Shown in pieces: positions 1 to 7,983 of a stretch of DNA of 64,000 nucleotides. Numbering within the stretch: position 1 is the stretch's first letter; each line of letters starts with the position of its first letter. The notes below the pieces were generated by a model, which did no database searches, had not been told where the DNA came from, and was given only the letters and a program-made list of their open reading frames with translations. The DNA is taken from the NCBI GenBank assembly GCA_046347015.1, contig JAXMHA010000015.1:6761-70760 (forward strand), written 5' to 3'. The stretch comes from Dokdonella_A sp046347015 (GTDB taxonomy: Bacteria > Pseudomonadota > Gammaproteobacteria > Xanthomonadales > Rhodanobacteraceae). The translations under genes and the position numbers were made by a program.

Positions 1-406
1 AAATCCGCCCGCGCGTCGGGTCGGCTAGTCGGACAGCCCCGGCGCCATCGGGAAACCGACGACGCGGAACGACCGCCAGTTCGACCCGGATGGCCGGGAT
101 TCGCATGGCTCGTGGCGATCCGCTCCCGGGGCCAAGTTCACCTGCGGTGCCGGCAGGTGCAACCGGCACCCCGCGCACCCCACTCCACACGACGATGGAT
201 CTCCGTGCTGGCAGGTGGCCTTGAACTGCGGCGGACCCGCCGGCATCGCCACGCGCTACCCCGTGGATGTCGACATTCGGCATTGCGCCCCCCGATGCGC
301 CCGACCTGCGCCGATATTCGATGTTTCGTCCCGGGCGAACCGTGACCCGCTCGACGGACCCAAGGCGCCCCTTGCCAGGGGCGTCGCCCGCCACCACACT
401 CGACCG
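1..406. other. no gene recognised at left edge
   Basis: I could not support a gene in the first 406 bases. Short open frames exist on both strands, but none has recognisable motifs, a convincing ribosome-binding site, or composition unlike the shadow frames expected at this GC content. It may be the leader of the DUF3301 gene, or intergenic DNA next to a gene outside the window. Confidence 0.4.
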
Positions 407-733
407 GTGGTCGTGACCCTCGCCGCGTTGCTGTTGATCGGAGCCGCCGGTTGGCTGTGGATGGCCTCGCTCGCCGCCCGGGAGCTTGCAATCGGCTACG
501 GCCGCGCCCTGTGCCGGGAAGCGGGCGTGCAGTTGCTCGATCAAACGGTCGCGCTGCAGCGTTTCCGGGTCAGGCGATCGTGTGCCGGGTTCGAGTTCTG
601 CCGCCGCTACCGGTTCGACGTCAGCCTCGATGGCCTCGATCGCCACGAGGGGTACCTCGACCTGCGCGGCAGCCGCCTCGAGGCATTCACGCTGCCATCG
701 GCGGGAACGATGCTTGCGCAGCCGGTCACTTGA
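407..733 (+). CDS. DUF3301 domain membrane-anchored protein
   Basis: A protein of about 108 residues. It has one hydrophobic N-terminal helix (about residues 3-25) and then a conserved basic domain with the patterns LLDQTVALQRFRVRR and RRYRFDVSLDGLDRHEGYL. That combination is typical of the DUF3301 family of small inner-membrane proteins in gammaproteobacteria, whose function is unknown. The frame stays open upstream, but sequence resembling the family begins near the GTG codons at 407 and 413, so I start at 407. No good Shine-Dalgarno sequence is visible, which leaves the start uncertain. It runs tail to tail into sspB, overlapping it by 8 bases. Confidence 0.7.
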   Translation: MVVTLAALLLIGAAGWLWMASLAARELAIGYGRALCREAGVQLLDQTVALQRFRVRRSCAGFEFCRRYRFDVSLDGLDRHEGYLDLRGSRLEAFTLPSAGTMLAQPVT

Positions 734-1124
734 CGACGCGCAGCCGCGCGCGGCGGCCGTTGTCGGCCGTTGGCGCCGCCGGCGGTTCGGGCGGCGCGGT
801 GGCGTCGCCGGTGAACATCATTCCCTGGCCGTTCTCCTGCGCGTAGATCGCCAGGACGGCAGCCATCGGCACGACGACCGCCTGGCTGACGCCGCCGAAA
901 CGAGCCATGAAATGGATGCTGTCGTTGTCGACCTGGAACTGGGTGACGGCGCGCCCGGAAACATTCAACACGATCCGCCCGTCACGCACGGCACCCGGCG
1001 GCACGTGCACCCCGGCCACGCCGGCGTCGACGAGCAGATACGGCGTCAGCCCATTGTCGCCAATCCATTCGTGCAGGGCCCGGACGAGATACGGGCGGTT
1101 GGAACTCATTGCCGGGGCGTTCAC
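726..1124 (-). CDS. sspB: ClpXP protease specificity-enhancing factor SspB
   Basis: Adaptor that binds ssrA-tagged and some other substrates and delivers them to ClpXP. The 132-residue product has the SspB core, with RPYLVRALHEWIGDNGLTPYL near the start and the hydrophobic strand FMARFGGVSQAVVVP about two-thirds along. A variable Ala/Pro-rich tail ends in a basic segment (RRARLRVVK), consistent with the ClpX-binding tail of the family. A GTG start at 1124 is preferred because GAGG lies 8 bases upstream and overlaps the sspA stop. The ATG at 1109 lacks such a site. It directly follows sspA with a 10-base gap, so the two are surely co-transcribed, as in most gammaproteobacteria. Confidence 0.92.
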   Translation of the reverse strand: MNAPAMSSNRPYLVRALHEWIGDNGLTPYLLVDAGVAGVHVPPGAVRDGRIVLNVSGRAVTQFQVDNDSIHFMARFGGVSQAVVVPMAAVLAIYAQENGQGMMFTGDATAPPEPPAAPTADNGRRARLRVVK

Positions 1125-1134
1125 GGCGACAACC

Positions 1135-1764
1135 TCAGGGGTGCAGCGCCTTCTCTTCCGGGGTCAGGCTGCGTGCGAAGCCCTGACTGCGGAATATCCG
1201 GTCACCGTAATCGATCACTGCGCGCGCTTCACGCGGCAGTTCGACGCCCAGCGAGCCGAGCCTCCAGACGAGCGGTGCGAGTGCGCAATCCGCGAGACTC
1301 ATTTCTGGGCTCAGGAAAAACTTCGATGCCTTGAACGCCGAAACGTTGCGGAGCAGCTCGTCGCGCAGGTTGCGACGGGCAGTGTCCGCGGTGCGTCCAC
1401 CGGCCTCGATCTGCTCGACGAGTGTCAGCCAATCGTTTTCGATACGGACGATCGCGAGTCGCAAGCGTGCACGCGACAACGGATCGACCGGCATCAACGG
1501 TGGGTGCGGATAGCGCTCGTCGAGGTATTCGCAGATGACATTCGTGTCGTACAGGACCAAGTCGCGATCGACCAAGGTCGGCACGGAGTTGTACGGATTG
1601 AGGTCGAGCAGGTCCTCGGGGGGATTGTCGAGGTCGACCGGAACAAGGTCGTAGCCGACTCCCTTGGCGGCGAGCACCAGCCGCACGCGATGGCAATGCA
1701 GGCAGTTGCGGGCCGAATACAACGTGAGAACCGCACGAAACCGCTGCTGCGTCGGAGTCGTCAT
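1135..1764 (-). CDS. sspA: stringent starvation protein A (SspA)
   Basis: RNA-polymerase-associated protein with a glutathione S-transferase fold, involved in starvation and acid-stress transcription in E. coli. The 209-residue product starts MTTPTQQRF and shows the thioredoxin-like half (LYSARNCLHCHRVRLVLAAKG, then NPYNSVPTLVDRDLVLYDT) followed by an all-helical GST C-terminal half. The frame is open far upstream, but family similarity begins at this ATG. It lies 249 bases downstream of petC. That gap holds a good -10 hexamer, so sspAB may be read both from its own promoter and by read-through from petABC. Confidence 0.95.
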   Translation of the reverse strand: MTTPTQQRFRAVLTLYSARNCLHCHRVRLVLAAKGVGYDLVPVDLDNPPEDLLDLNPYNSVPTLVDRDLVLYDTNVICEYLDERYPHPPLMPVDPLSRARLRLAIVRIENDWLTLVEQIEAGGRTADTARRNLRDELLRNVSAFKASKFFLSPEMSLADCALAPLVWRLGSLGVELPREARAVIDYGDRIFRSQGFARSLTPEEKALHP

Positions 1765-1831
1765 GGTGGATTCCCCTGCCCCCGCCGGGTGAAGCGCCGG
1801 TCCGCGTGCGCTCGTCGATTCCTGCTGCATC

Positions 1832-1837
1832 ATCATA
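1832..1837 (-). promoter_or_regulatory. candidate -10 element for sspAB
   Basis: On the minus strand the hexamer TATGAT (5 of 6 matches to TATAAT) lies about 70 bases upstream of the sspA ATG. No convincing -35 is seen at 16-18 bases. The hexamer overlaps one arm of an inverted repeat (CATATCC at 1834-1840 and GGATATG at 1850-1856), which could be an operator or a leader hairpin. Confidence 0.4.
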
Positions 1838-2013
1838 TCCGGCGCTGTTGGATATGGGCGAATTCGGTTCCGTGGCGCACCGGGTTCCGGCTCGCCCGCC
1901 GGTCCATTCACGCCCGGTCGCCCCGGCGGAACCCGCCCGGCTTCTCGTTCCCGGCTGCCTGCCGGGCCCCTTTCGGCATCACGCGCACCGGCACCAAGCC
2001 GATCCACGCGATC

Positions 2014-2769
2014 TCAATGCACGTCCTTCCAGTATTCGTGCTTCAGGAGCAGCGCGAGGAAACTGAACAGGACGAGGAACAGGATCACCCAAACTCCGAT
2101 CGACTGGCGCTTCAGTGCAGCCGGTTCGCCCGCGTACTGCAGGAAAGCGGAGATGTCATGCGCGACCTTGTCGTAGGCAGCCGGGGTCAGGCGGCCGGGC
2201 TCGGCAATCTCGAGCTTTGGTGTACCGTCATCGCCTTGTCCGGCAGCCTTGTTGACCTGCAGGCCTTGCAGCTCCCAGAGCGGATTCGGCATCGACACGT
2301 CCGGGAACACGGTGTTGTTCCAACCCAGCGGCCGCGACGGGTCGAGATAGAAAGAGCGCAGGTAGTTGTAGATCCAGTCGGTCCCACGCACCCGGGCCTC
2401 GAGCGAAAGGTCCGGCGGTGCCTTGCCGAACCATTTTTGCGCGTCGGCCTCGGGCATGTGGCTGATCGCCAGATCCCCGATCTTGGCGCCATCCAGGATC
2501 AGGTTCGATTCGACCTCCTTGTCGGTCAGTCCGAGGTCGCTGCCGATGCGCGAATACCGGAGGTACTGCAGCGAATGGCACCCGGAGCAATAGTTGAAGA
2601 ACAGCTTGGCGCCCCGCTGGACGGATGCGATGTCGTCCGCCCGCGCGTTCGACAGCGCCATCGGTTCCGCGGCAATCGCGGAACCGATCGCAAGGAGGCC
2701 GACCACGGCCAAGGCGGCCAAACCCCTGATCCGGTGCGGTGCCGGCACCCGGTTCATTCGCTTAGTCAT
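2014..2769 (-). CDS. petC: cytochrome c1 of the bc1 complex
   Basis: Membrane-anchored c-type cytochrome that takes electrons from the Rieske protein and passes them to soluble cytochrome c. The 251-residue product has a cleavable signal (hydrophobic about residues 17-33, cut after AIA), a heme site CSGCH at 61-65, and a later Met in VSMPNPLWE as probable sixth heme ligand. A C-terminal membrane anchor precedes the end KHEYWKDVH. The ATG at 2769 overlaps the petB stop by 8 bases, which suggests translational coupling. An alternative ATG lies at 2757. Confidence 0.95.
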   Translation of the reverse strand: MTKRMNRVPAPHRIRGLAALAVVGLLAIGSAIAAEPMALSNARADDIASVQRGAKLFFNYCSGCHSLQYLRYSRIGSDLGLTDKEVESNLILDGAKIGDLAISHMPEADAQKWFGKAPPDLSLEARVRGTDWIYNYLRSFYLDPSRPLGWNNTVFPDVSMPNPLWELQGLQVNKAAGQGDDGTPKLEIAEPGRLTPAAYDKVAHDISAFLQYAGEPAALKRQSIGVWVILFLVLFSFLALLLKHEYWKDVH

Positions 2770-4066
2770 GGGTGGTCACCCGCTGCGGAACCGGCTTCGT
2801 TCGTTCGAGGCCGAAATAGGTGTATGCCCACAACGCGATGAACGACAACAGGTAAATCGCCAGCCAGAACCGGCCGAACGCATTCTCGATCGTCGTGACG
2901 TCGGCCGTCGGCCCGAACCATTCCGGTATGACCTCCGTCGTGACGCCGGCGCCGACCGCGCCAAGCATGATGAACGAGATTGCAAACAGCGCCAGCCCGG
3001 CCTTGTAGGAAAATCCGCGATAGCGGATCGATTTCACGACGCCACGATCGAGCCACGGCACCAGGAACAACGCGAAGATGCCGGCGAACATGATGAGGAC
3101 CCCGGGCAACTTGGCCGGGATCATCCGCAGCATCGCGTAGAACGGCGTGAAGTACCACACCGGCTTGATGTGCTCCGGCGTCACCAGGTTGTTGGCCGGG
3201 ATGAAGTTGTCCGGTTCGAGGAACCAGCCACCCAAGGTCGGCTGGTAGAAGATGATGAACGCACAGAGGACGAGGAATACTCCGACGCCGAAAAGATCCT
3301 TGACCGTGTAATACGGGTGGAACGGGATCCCGTCTGCCGGCTTGTCGGCCCCGAACCGGCTGCCCTTCGGGCCCTGCTTGATCTCGACGCCATCCGGATT
3401 GTTGGAACCGACTTCGTGCAGCGCGGCGAGGTGCAGCACGACCAGCAGCAGCAGCACCAGCGGGAGCGCGACGACGTGCAGGGCGAAAAACCGGTTCAGC
3501 GTCGCGTCCGCGGGCAGGAAGTCGCCCATGATCCAGGTGACCAGCGTATCGCCGATCCACGGGATTGCACCGAACAGCGAGATGATCACCTTGGCGCCCC
3601 AGAACGACATGTTGCCCCACGGCAGCACGTAGCCCATGAACGCTTCGGCCATCAGCACGAGGAAAATCAGCATGCCGATGATCCACAACAGTTCGCGCGG
3701 CTTCTTGTAGGACCCGTACATCAGCCCCCGGAACATGTGCAGGTAGACGACGACGAAGAACATCGACGCGCCGACCTCGTGCATGTAGCGGATCAGCCAG
3801 CCCCACTCGACGTCCCGCATGATGTATTCGACCGAGGCGAACGCCCCGGCGGCACTGGGGTTGTAGAACATCGTCAGGAAAATCCCGGTGACGATCTGGT
3901 TCACCAGCACCAGCAGCGCCAGCGAGCCGAAGTAATACATCACGTTGAAGTTCTTCGGCGCGTAGTAGTTGGACGTATGCCCGGCCATGAACGTCAGGAT
4001 CGGGAGACGGTCCTCGATCCACGCGAGCAGCCGGTTCCGCGGATGGATGCGCTCGGTCGTCGCCAT
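2762..4066 (-). CDS. petB: cytochrome b of the bc1 complex
   Basis: Core quinol-oxidising subunit of complex III in the inner membrane. The 434-residue product has the two b-heme His pairs H96/H197 and H110/H212 in helices B and D. The Qo-site motif reads PVWY, where many organisms have PEWY. PVWY is a known variant in beta- and gammaproteobacteria. The predicted membrane helices and the C-terminal end are intact. The ATG at 4066 shares one base with the petA stop (TGATG). A GTG one codon earlier is possible. Confidence 0.97.
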   Translation of the reverse strand: MATTERIHPRNRLLAWIEDRLPILTFMAGHTSNYYAPKNFNVMYYFGSLALLVLVNQIVTGIFLTMFYNPSAAGAFASVEYIMRDVEWGWLIRYMHEVGASMFFVVVYLHMFRGLMYGSYKKPRELLWIIGMLIFLVLMAEAFMGYVLPWGNMSFWGAKVIISLFGAIPWIGDTLVTWIMGDFLPADATLNRFFALHVVALPLVLLLLVVLHLAALHEVGSNNPDGVEIKQGPKGSRFGADKPADGIPFHPYYTVKDLFGVGVFLVLCAFIIFYQPTLGGWFLEPDNFIPANNLVTPEHIKPVWYFTPFYAMLRMIPAKLPGVLIMFAGIFALFLVPWLDRGVVKSIRYRGFSYKAGLALFAISFIMLGAVGAGVTTEVIPEWFGPTADVTTIENAFGRFWLAIYLLSFIALWAYTYFGLERTKPVPQRVTTHD

Positions 4067-4671
4067 CACGCTTTCCCCTTGCCCGGGTCGACCCCGATCT
4101 GCACGTGGGTGTCGTCGATGAAATGGTAGGGCGGCACGACCAGGTTCGCCGGCGCCGGCACGCCGTCGAAGACGCGGCCGGCGATGTCATAGCGCGACTT
4201 GTGGCAGGGGCAGTAGAACCCGCCTTGCCAGTGCGGGTCGAACGGTTCCGGCTTCAACTCACCGTAGTAGTCCGGCACGCAACCGAGGTGGGTGCAGATT
4301 CCGATCACGACCAGCCACTCCGGCTTGATCGAGCGGTACTCGTTTTTCGCGTACTCCGGCTGCTGGTCGGTGTTGTCGCTTTTCGGGTCCTTGAGGCGGC
4401 CATCTTCGGATGGCAATGCGGCAAGCTGGGCCTTGGTGCGGTTGACGACGAATATCGGCAGCTTGCGCCAGGCAAACGTGACCTTCTGGCCGGCTTCGAC
4501 TTTCGCGATGTCGATCGTGACCGGTGCGCCAGCAGCCAGTGCCCGCGCGCTCGGCTCCCACGACTTGATGAACGGGATGGCCGCCGCCACGATTCCAGCC
4601 GCACCGACGACCGACGTGGTCGCCGTCAGGAAGCGTCGCCTGCCGAGGTCCACTACCGCTTCGTTCGCCAT
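4066..4671 (-). CDS. petA: ubiquinol-cytochrome c reductase Rieske iron-sulfur subunit
   Basis: The 2Fe-2S subunit of complex III, 201 residues. It has a twin-arginine-type N-terminus (RRRFLTATT at about 11-19) followed by a membrane helix, as expected for a Tat-exported Rieske protein. Cluster ligands are visible in CTHLGC (C126, H128) and CPCHKS (C154, H157). The disulfide cysteines are C131 and C156. The ATG at 4671 has GGAG 6 bases upstream. Longer frames starting further upstream would put extra residues before the Tat motif and are not needed. It is first gene of petABC-sspAB. Confidence 0.96.
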   Translation of the reverse strand: MANEAVVDLGRRRFLTATTSVVGAAGIVAAAIPFIKSWEPSARALAAGAPVTIDIAKVEAGQKVTFAWRKLPIFVVNRTKAQLAALPSEDGRLKDPKSDNTDQQPEYAKNEYRSIKPEWLVVIGICTHLGCVPDYYGELKPEPFDPHWQGGFYCPCHKSRYDIAGRVFDGVPAPANLVVPPYHFIDDTHVQIGVDPGKGKA

Positions 4672-4811
4672 CCGGAGCTCCATCGCGTTTGTGCGCAAGG
4701 ACCCTCGTTGCCGGGCAAGCCACTGGCAGCCGGGCAATCGGGCACAAACCACGCCCCAAGACGCGCCCGCTGGGCGGCGTCGCAGGACGGGTACCTTGCA
4801 AAAATCGTGTT

Positions 4812-4840
4812 AGTTTAACGAACGTGTTGCTGCCGTACAA
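4812..4840 (-). promoter_or_regulatory. candidate promoter of petABC
   Basis: On the minus strand TTGTAC (-35-like) and TAAACT (-10-like) are separated by exactly 17 bases. They match consensus at 3 and 4 of 6 positions. The element lies about 140 bases upstream of petA and overlaps a plus-strand TACAAT hexamer (4836-4841) placed to serve the divergent protease gene. Confidence 0.35.
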
Positions 4841-4841
4841 T
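4836..4841 (+). promoter_or_regulatory. candidate -10 of the DegS-like gene
   Basis: TACAAT (5 of 6 to consensus) lies 44 bases before the ATG at 4886. No strong -35 is seen. It shares bases with the -35-like element of the divergent petA promoter, so the two genes may compete for polymerase here. Confidence 0.4.
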
Positions 4842-4885
4842 CAATCTTGGCGCGCACATCCGGCGCTTCGGTGCCCGGATCGCAC

Positions 4886-6097
4886 ATGAGTGCACGAGTC
4901 CGCCGGCTGCTTGGATTCCTCGCACGCTGGGTCGTTGTCGGCCTGGCGGCCGCGTTCCTGCTGACCTTGTTCGCACCGGATCTCGTCGACCGGATGCGCA
5001 GCGCGCTGCCGGGCGCGGCATCCGAAACCCGCCTCGGCCCGGTATCGGAAGGCGATGCCGGCGGAGGAACGTCCCCGGGCGTGGTGTCCTTCGCCGACGC
5101 CGTCCGCATCGCGGCGCCATCGGTCGTCAACATCTACGCCAACAAGATCACGACGGTAAGACCCATCTATGCAATCCCGGATTTGACCCAGCGCCTGCTG
5201 GGCGCGATCGCGGTCGGCCCGCCGATCCAGCGCCGCGACCAGAACCTGGGTTCCGGCGTCATCTTCAGCCCGGACGGCTACGTGCTGACGAACAACCACG
5301 TGATCAGTGGCGCCGACGACATCCAGGTGTTGCTCGACGATGGTCGCGTGGCCGAGGCCCACGTCAAGGGCACGGATCCCTGGACGGATCTCGCCGTGCT
5401 GAAGATCAACCTCGACCATTTGCCGACGACCGCGGTCGCAGACACCAACGCGGTCAACGTCGGCGACGTCGTGCTGGCCATCGGCAACCCGTTCGGGATC
5501 GGCAAGACCGTGACGATGGGCATCGTCAGCGCGATCGGCCGGCAGCTCAACATGTCGGCCTACGAGGATTTCATCCAGACCGACGCCGCGATCAATGCCG
5601 GCAACTCCGGCGGTGCGCTGGTCAACTCGCTGGGCCAACTCATCGGCATCAACACCTACATTTATCCGCGCAACACCGGTGACGGTGCGCGTGGCAACGC
5701 CACGCCGAGTGCCGAAGGCATCGGGTTCGCCATCCCGGTCGCGACGGCCAAGGCCGTGATGGACCAGATCATCGAGCACGGCTTCGTCGTCCGTGGCTGG
5801 ATCGGCGCCGAGTACACCGACATCCCGCCGGCCAATGGCACGCGGACGCGTCCCGCGGGCGTGCTCGTTCGCCAGATCGTCCTCGACAGTCCCGCGGCGA
5901 AGGCGGGCCTGCGTCCCGGAGACGAGCTGCTGAAACTCGACGGCAAACCGATCTCCGGGCAGGCCGACCTCCGCAATCGCGAGGCTGCGTTCCAGCCGGG
6001 GACGGAGGTGCGGCTCGACGGCCTGCGCGACGGCGCCCCGTTCGAAGTCAAGCTGACGCTGGCCCAGCGACCGGCACCGAGCGCGACCGGGGCCTAG
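4886..6097 (+). CDS. membrane-anchored HtrA/DegS-type serine protease
   Basis: Trypsin-like periplasmic protease of 403 residues. One N-terminal membrane helix (about 12-30) anchors it. The catalytic domain has His138 (LTNNHVI), Asp168 (TDLAVL) and Ser241 (GNSGGALV), all intact. A single PDZ domain follows (about 290-400), with the segment RPAGVLVRQIVLDSPAAKAG. One transmembrane anchor and one PDZ match DegS, which senses misfolded outer-membrane proteins and starts the sigma-E cascade, rather than DegP/DegQ, which have two PDZ domains. The ATG at 4886 places the helix properly. It is divergent from petA. The exact name is uncertain because paralogues occur in this order. Confidence 0.9.
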   Translation: MSARVRRLLGFLARWVVVGLAAAFLLTLFAPDLVDRMRSALPGAASETRLGPVSEGDAGGGTSPGVVSFADAVRIAAPSVVNIYANKITTVRPIYAIPDLTQRLLGAIAVGPPIQRRDQNLGSGVIFSPDGYVLTNNHVISGADDIQVLLDDGRVAEAHVKGTDPWTDLAVLKINLDHLPTTAVADTNAVNVGDVVLAIGNPFGIGKTVTMGIVSAIGRQLNMSAYEDFIQTDAAINAGNSGGALVNSLGQLIGINTYIYPRNTGDGARGNATPSAEGIGFAIPVATAKAVMDQIIEHGFVVRGWIGAEYTDIPPANGTRTRPAGVLVRQIVLDSPAAKAGLRPGDELLKLDGKPISGQADLRNREAAFQPGTEVRLDGLRDGAPFEVKLTLAQRPAPSATGA

Positions 6098-6117
6098 CGC
6101 CACGCGGACCTCGGCGT

Positions 6118-7074
6118 CTACAACGCCCTGCGGTAACGATCGAGCAGCGTCGCGACCCGCTTCACGTACAGGCGCGTCTCGTCGTATGGCGGCACCCCGC
6201 CATACTTGCGCACGGCCGCGTCACCCGCGTTGTAGGCGGCGGTCGCGAGTGCGACATCGCCGTTGAACTCCTTCAGCAACTGCGCGAGGTAGCGGGCGCC
6301 ACCCGAGATGTTCTGGCCGGGATCGAACGGATTCCCGACACCGAGGTCGCCTGCGGTCCCCGGCATCAGTTGCATCAGTCCCTGGGCACCCTTGATCGAG
6401 ACGGCGAGCGGGTTGTAGGCCGACTCGGCATGGATCACGGCCCGCAGCAGCGCCGCATCGACACCATAAGTCGACGCGGCGCTTCGGATCTGGTCGCGAT
6501 AGGCATCGAGATTGAGTGGCGTGGATGCCCAGTCGATCTTCGAATGAAGGTCGCACGCAAAACACGTGGCGATGTACGTGAACAGGACCGCGAACGACCC
6601 GCCGCTCGGCTTGACGTTGGTGTACTCGACCGTACCGCCCGTGTGGTCGACGCGGTAGACCGCGCCACGCAGAACCTTGGCCGCCGTCGCGAGGCGCTTC
6701 CCCTTCTTGTCCGGCTGTGGAGCGGGCGCCTTTCCGGACGGCGCAACCGATGGGGCCGAGCTTGCCGCGCCCGACCGGACATCGCCGAAGCCGGCCACCG
6801 GCGGTTCGCCTCCCGAGCTGTCGCGATAGTTCCAGCCCGATTCGCCCGCCGGGCTGCCGGGCGCCGGCCCGACCGGATTCGCATCAGGATAGGCCGACAG
6901 CGCGCTGCAGTTGGTAAAGGTGCCGGGGCGGTTCGTGTATGCCGTCGACCCATGCGGTCCCTTGCACTTGTAGAGGACTCCCGCGTGCGCAGCCTGCCCG
7001 GCCAGCCCCAAGCCGGCCAGCACGAGCAGCCGCAGCCCCCACTTGAGCCTTCGATCGCGTGCCATGACGGACAT
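6118..7074 (-). CDS. lytic transglycosylase (SLT domain) with DUF4124-like N-terminus
   Basis: Exported peptidoglycan-cleaving enzyme of 318 residues. A signal peptide (to about residue 31) is followed by a short DUF4124-like segment (VLYKCKGPHGSTAYTNRP), a Pro/Ala-rich linker, and a C-terminal family 1 transglycosylase domain. That domain has the catalytic Glu in HAESAYNP, then QGLMQLMP and AYNAG. All three conserved SLT blocks are present, so it should be active. I chose the ATG at 7074; 7065 is equally possible. It converges with the upstream protease gene, 20 bases apart. Confidence 0.88.
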   Translation of the reverse strand: MSVMARDRRLKWGLRLLVLAGLGLAGQAAHAGVLYKCKGPHGSTAYTNRPGTFTNCSALSAYPDANPVGPAPGSPAGESGWNYRDSSGGEPPVAGFGDVRSGAASSAPSVAPSGKAPAPQPDKKGKRLATAAKVLRGAVYRVDHTGGTVEYTNVKPSGGSFAVLFTYIATCFACDLHSKIDWASTPLNLDAYRDQIRSAASTYGVDAALLRAVIHAESAYNPLAVSIKGAQGLMQLMPGTAGDLGVGNPFDPGQNISGGARYLAQLLKEFNGDVALATAAYNAGDAAVRKYGGVPPYDETRLYVKRVATLLDRYRRAL

Positions 7075-7231
7075 TGAACCCGCGTCGGGCGGCAAGTTTC
7101 CGTCTTGTCGGTCACGTTGCCAAGCCATCGAGGCCCCCACGGCCTGCGGGACGGCCACTCCCGGATGCGCCTGGAGCCCGGGACCAAAACCCTCACGACC
7201 AACGTGCGGGGAGCCCGTACTCCACGGCTCG

Positions 7232-7876
7232 TCACCCCACCGCCGGATATAGCACGTCGCCGAACTCCAGATCCGGTCGGTCCAGCATCAGCGCCAGGAT
7301 CACCGGGATGATCGCACCGAGGATCCGCACCCCGTCCTTGACCTGGGCGCGATTCAACTTGCCGTTCCACGTCGCGCCGCCATGGATCAACTGGTTGCGC
7401 AACACGTACAGACGGTCGAACACGATCGACAGCACCGTCGCGGTGTTGCCGTGCATGACGGCTTTCAACGCCGCCTTGCGGCTGTCCCTGAACACGCGTT
7501 CCCAGTGTTTGCTCGAGTCGTGACCACGCAACGCCGTCCAGAACGGTTCGAACACGAACTCGTTCTCGATCAGCGTCCGCACCGGCCCGCTGTACTGGCT
7601 GAAGACCAGGTCGTGCAACACCTTGGGCGTGTCAACCGCGATGAGCATTGCCAGGAACTCGCCGAACCGCTTGCGCTCGGTTTCGTCCTGCCCGAACTCG
7701 CGGGCATAGGCCGCGTTGAACGCGATCCACAGGAAAATGAACGCCGCATCGGGATCCTTGTCCTCGCGCTCCGCGCGCCCGAGCCAACTCAACGCCCGGT
7801 GCAAGCGCACGCGCGTCGCATCCGGATAGCGTTCCGCGTCACGCTTGAGGCGCTGTTTCAACGCGGTGGTCGTCAT
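7232..7876 (-). CDS. HEPN domain protein, orphan
   Basis: A 214-residue, mostly helical soluble protein. Its C-terminal part has the motif RNQLIHGG, in which R160 and H165 form the R-x4-H signature of catalytic HEPN ribonucleases. The rest (FIFLWIAFNAAYAREF and later helices) resembles stand-alone HEPN proteins found in proteobacteria. Known HEPN proteins cut RNA in toxin-antitoxin, CRISPR and abortive-infection systems, but the role of this type is unknown. No nucleotidyltransferase (MNT) antitoxin or other partner is adjacent: its neighbours are the transglycosylase gene and the divergent miaB. I assign no substrate. Confidence 0.8.
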   Translation of the reverse strand: MTTTALKQRLKRDAERYPDATRVRLHRALSWLGRAEREDKDPDAAFIFLWIAFNAAYAREFGQDETERKRFGEFLAMLIAVDTPKVLHDLVFSQYSGPVRTLIENEFVFEPFWTALRGHDSSKHWERVFRDSRKAALKAVMHGNTATVLSIVFDRLYVLRNQLIHGGATWNGKLNRAQVKDGVRILGAIIPVILALMLDRPDLEFGDVLYPAVG

Positions 7877-7950
7877 GATTCCGTACCCGTTCCGGCGGCC
7901 CTACAGCCTAGCGGATCGATTCCGGCGGCGTCAGCGTCCTCGAAAACCCC

Positions 7951-7956
7951 TACAAT
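7951..7956 (+). promoter_or_regulatory. candidate -10 of miaB
   Basis: TACAAT lies 28 bases before the miaB ATG. No clear -35 is visible at the usual distance. Similar TA-N-AAT or TA-N-ACT hexamers 20-60 bases before starts recur through this window. Confidence 0.4.
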
Positions 7957-7983
7957 TCCGGTGTTCCGTCCCCTCCTCCGCAT

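Noticed and set aside
3120..3180. PVWY instead of PEWY in cytochrome b as a defect
   Set aside because: This variant is known in beta- and gammaproteobacteria, so it is not an anomaly.
4841..6103. Long minus-strand frame opposite the DegS-like gene
   Set aside because: The Asp/Arg-rich composition is typical of a shadow of a coding strand, and the plus strand carries a complete protease.
7232..7876. HEPN gene as half of a MNT-HEPN toxin-antitoxin pair
   Set aside because: No nucleotidyltransferase gene lies on either side; the neighbours are a transglycosylase gene and miaB.
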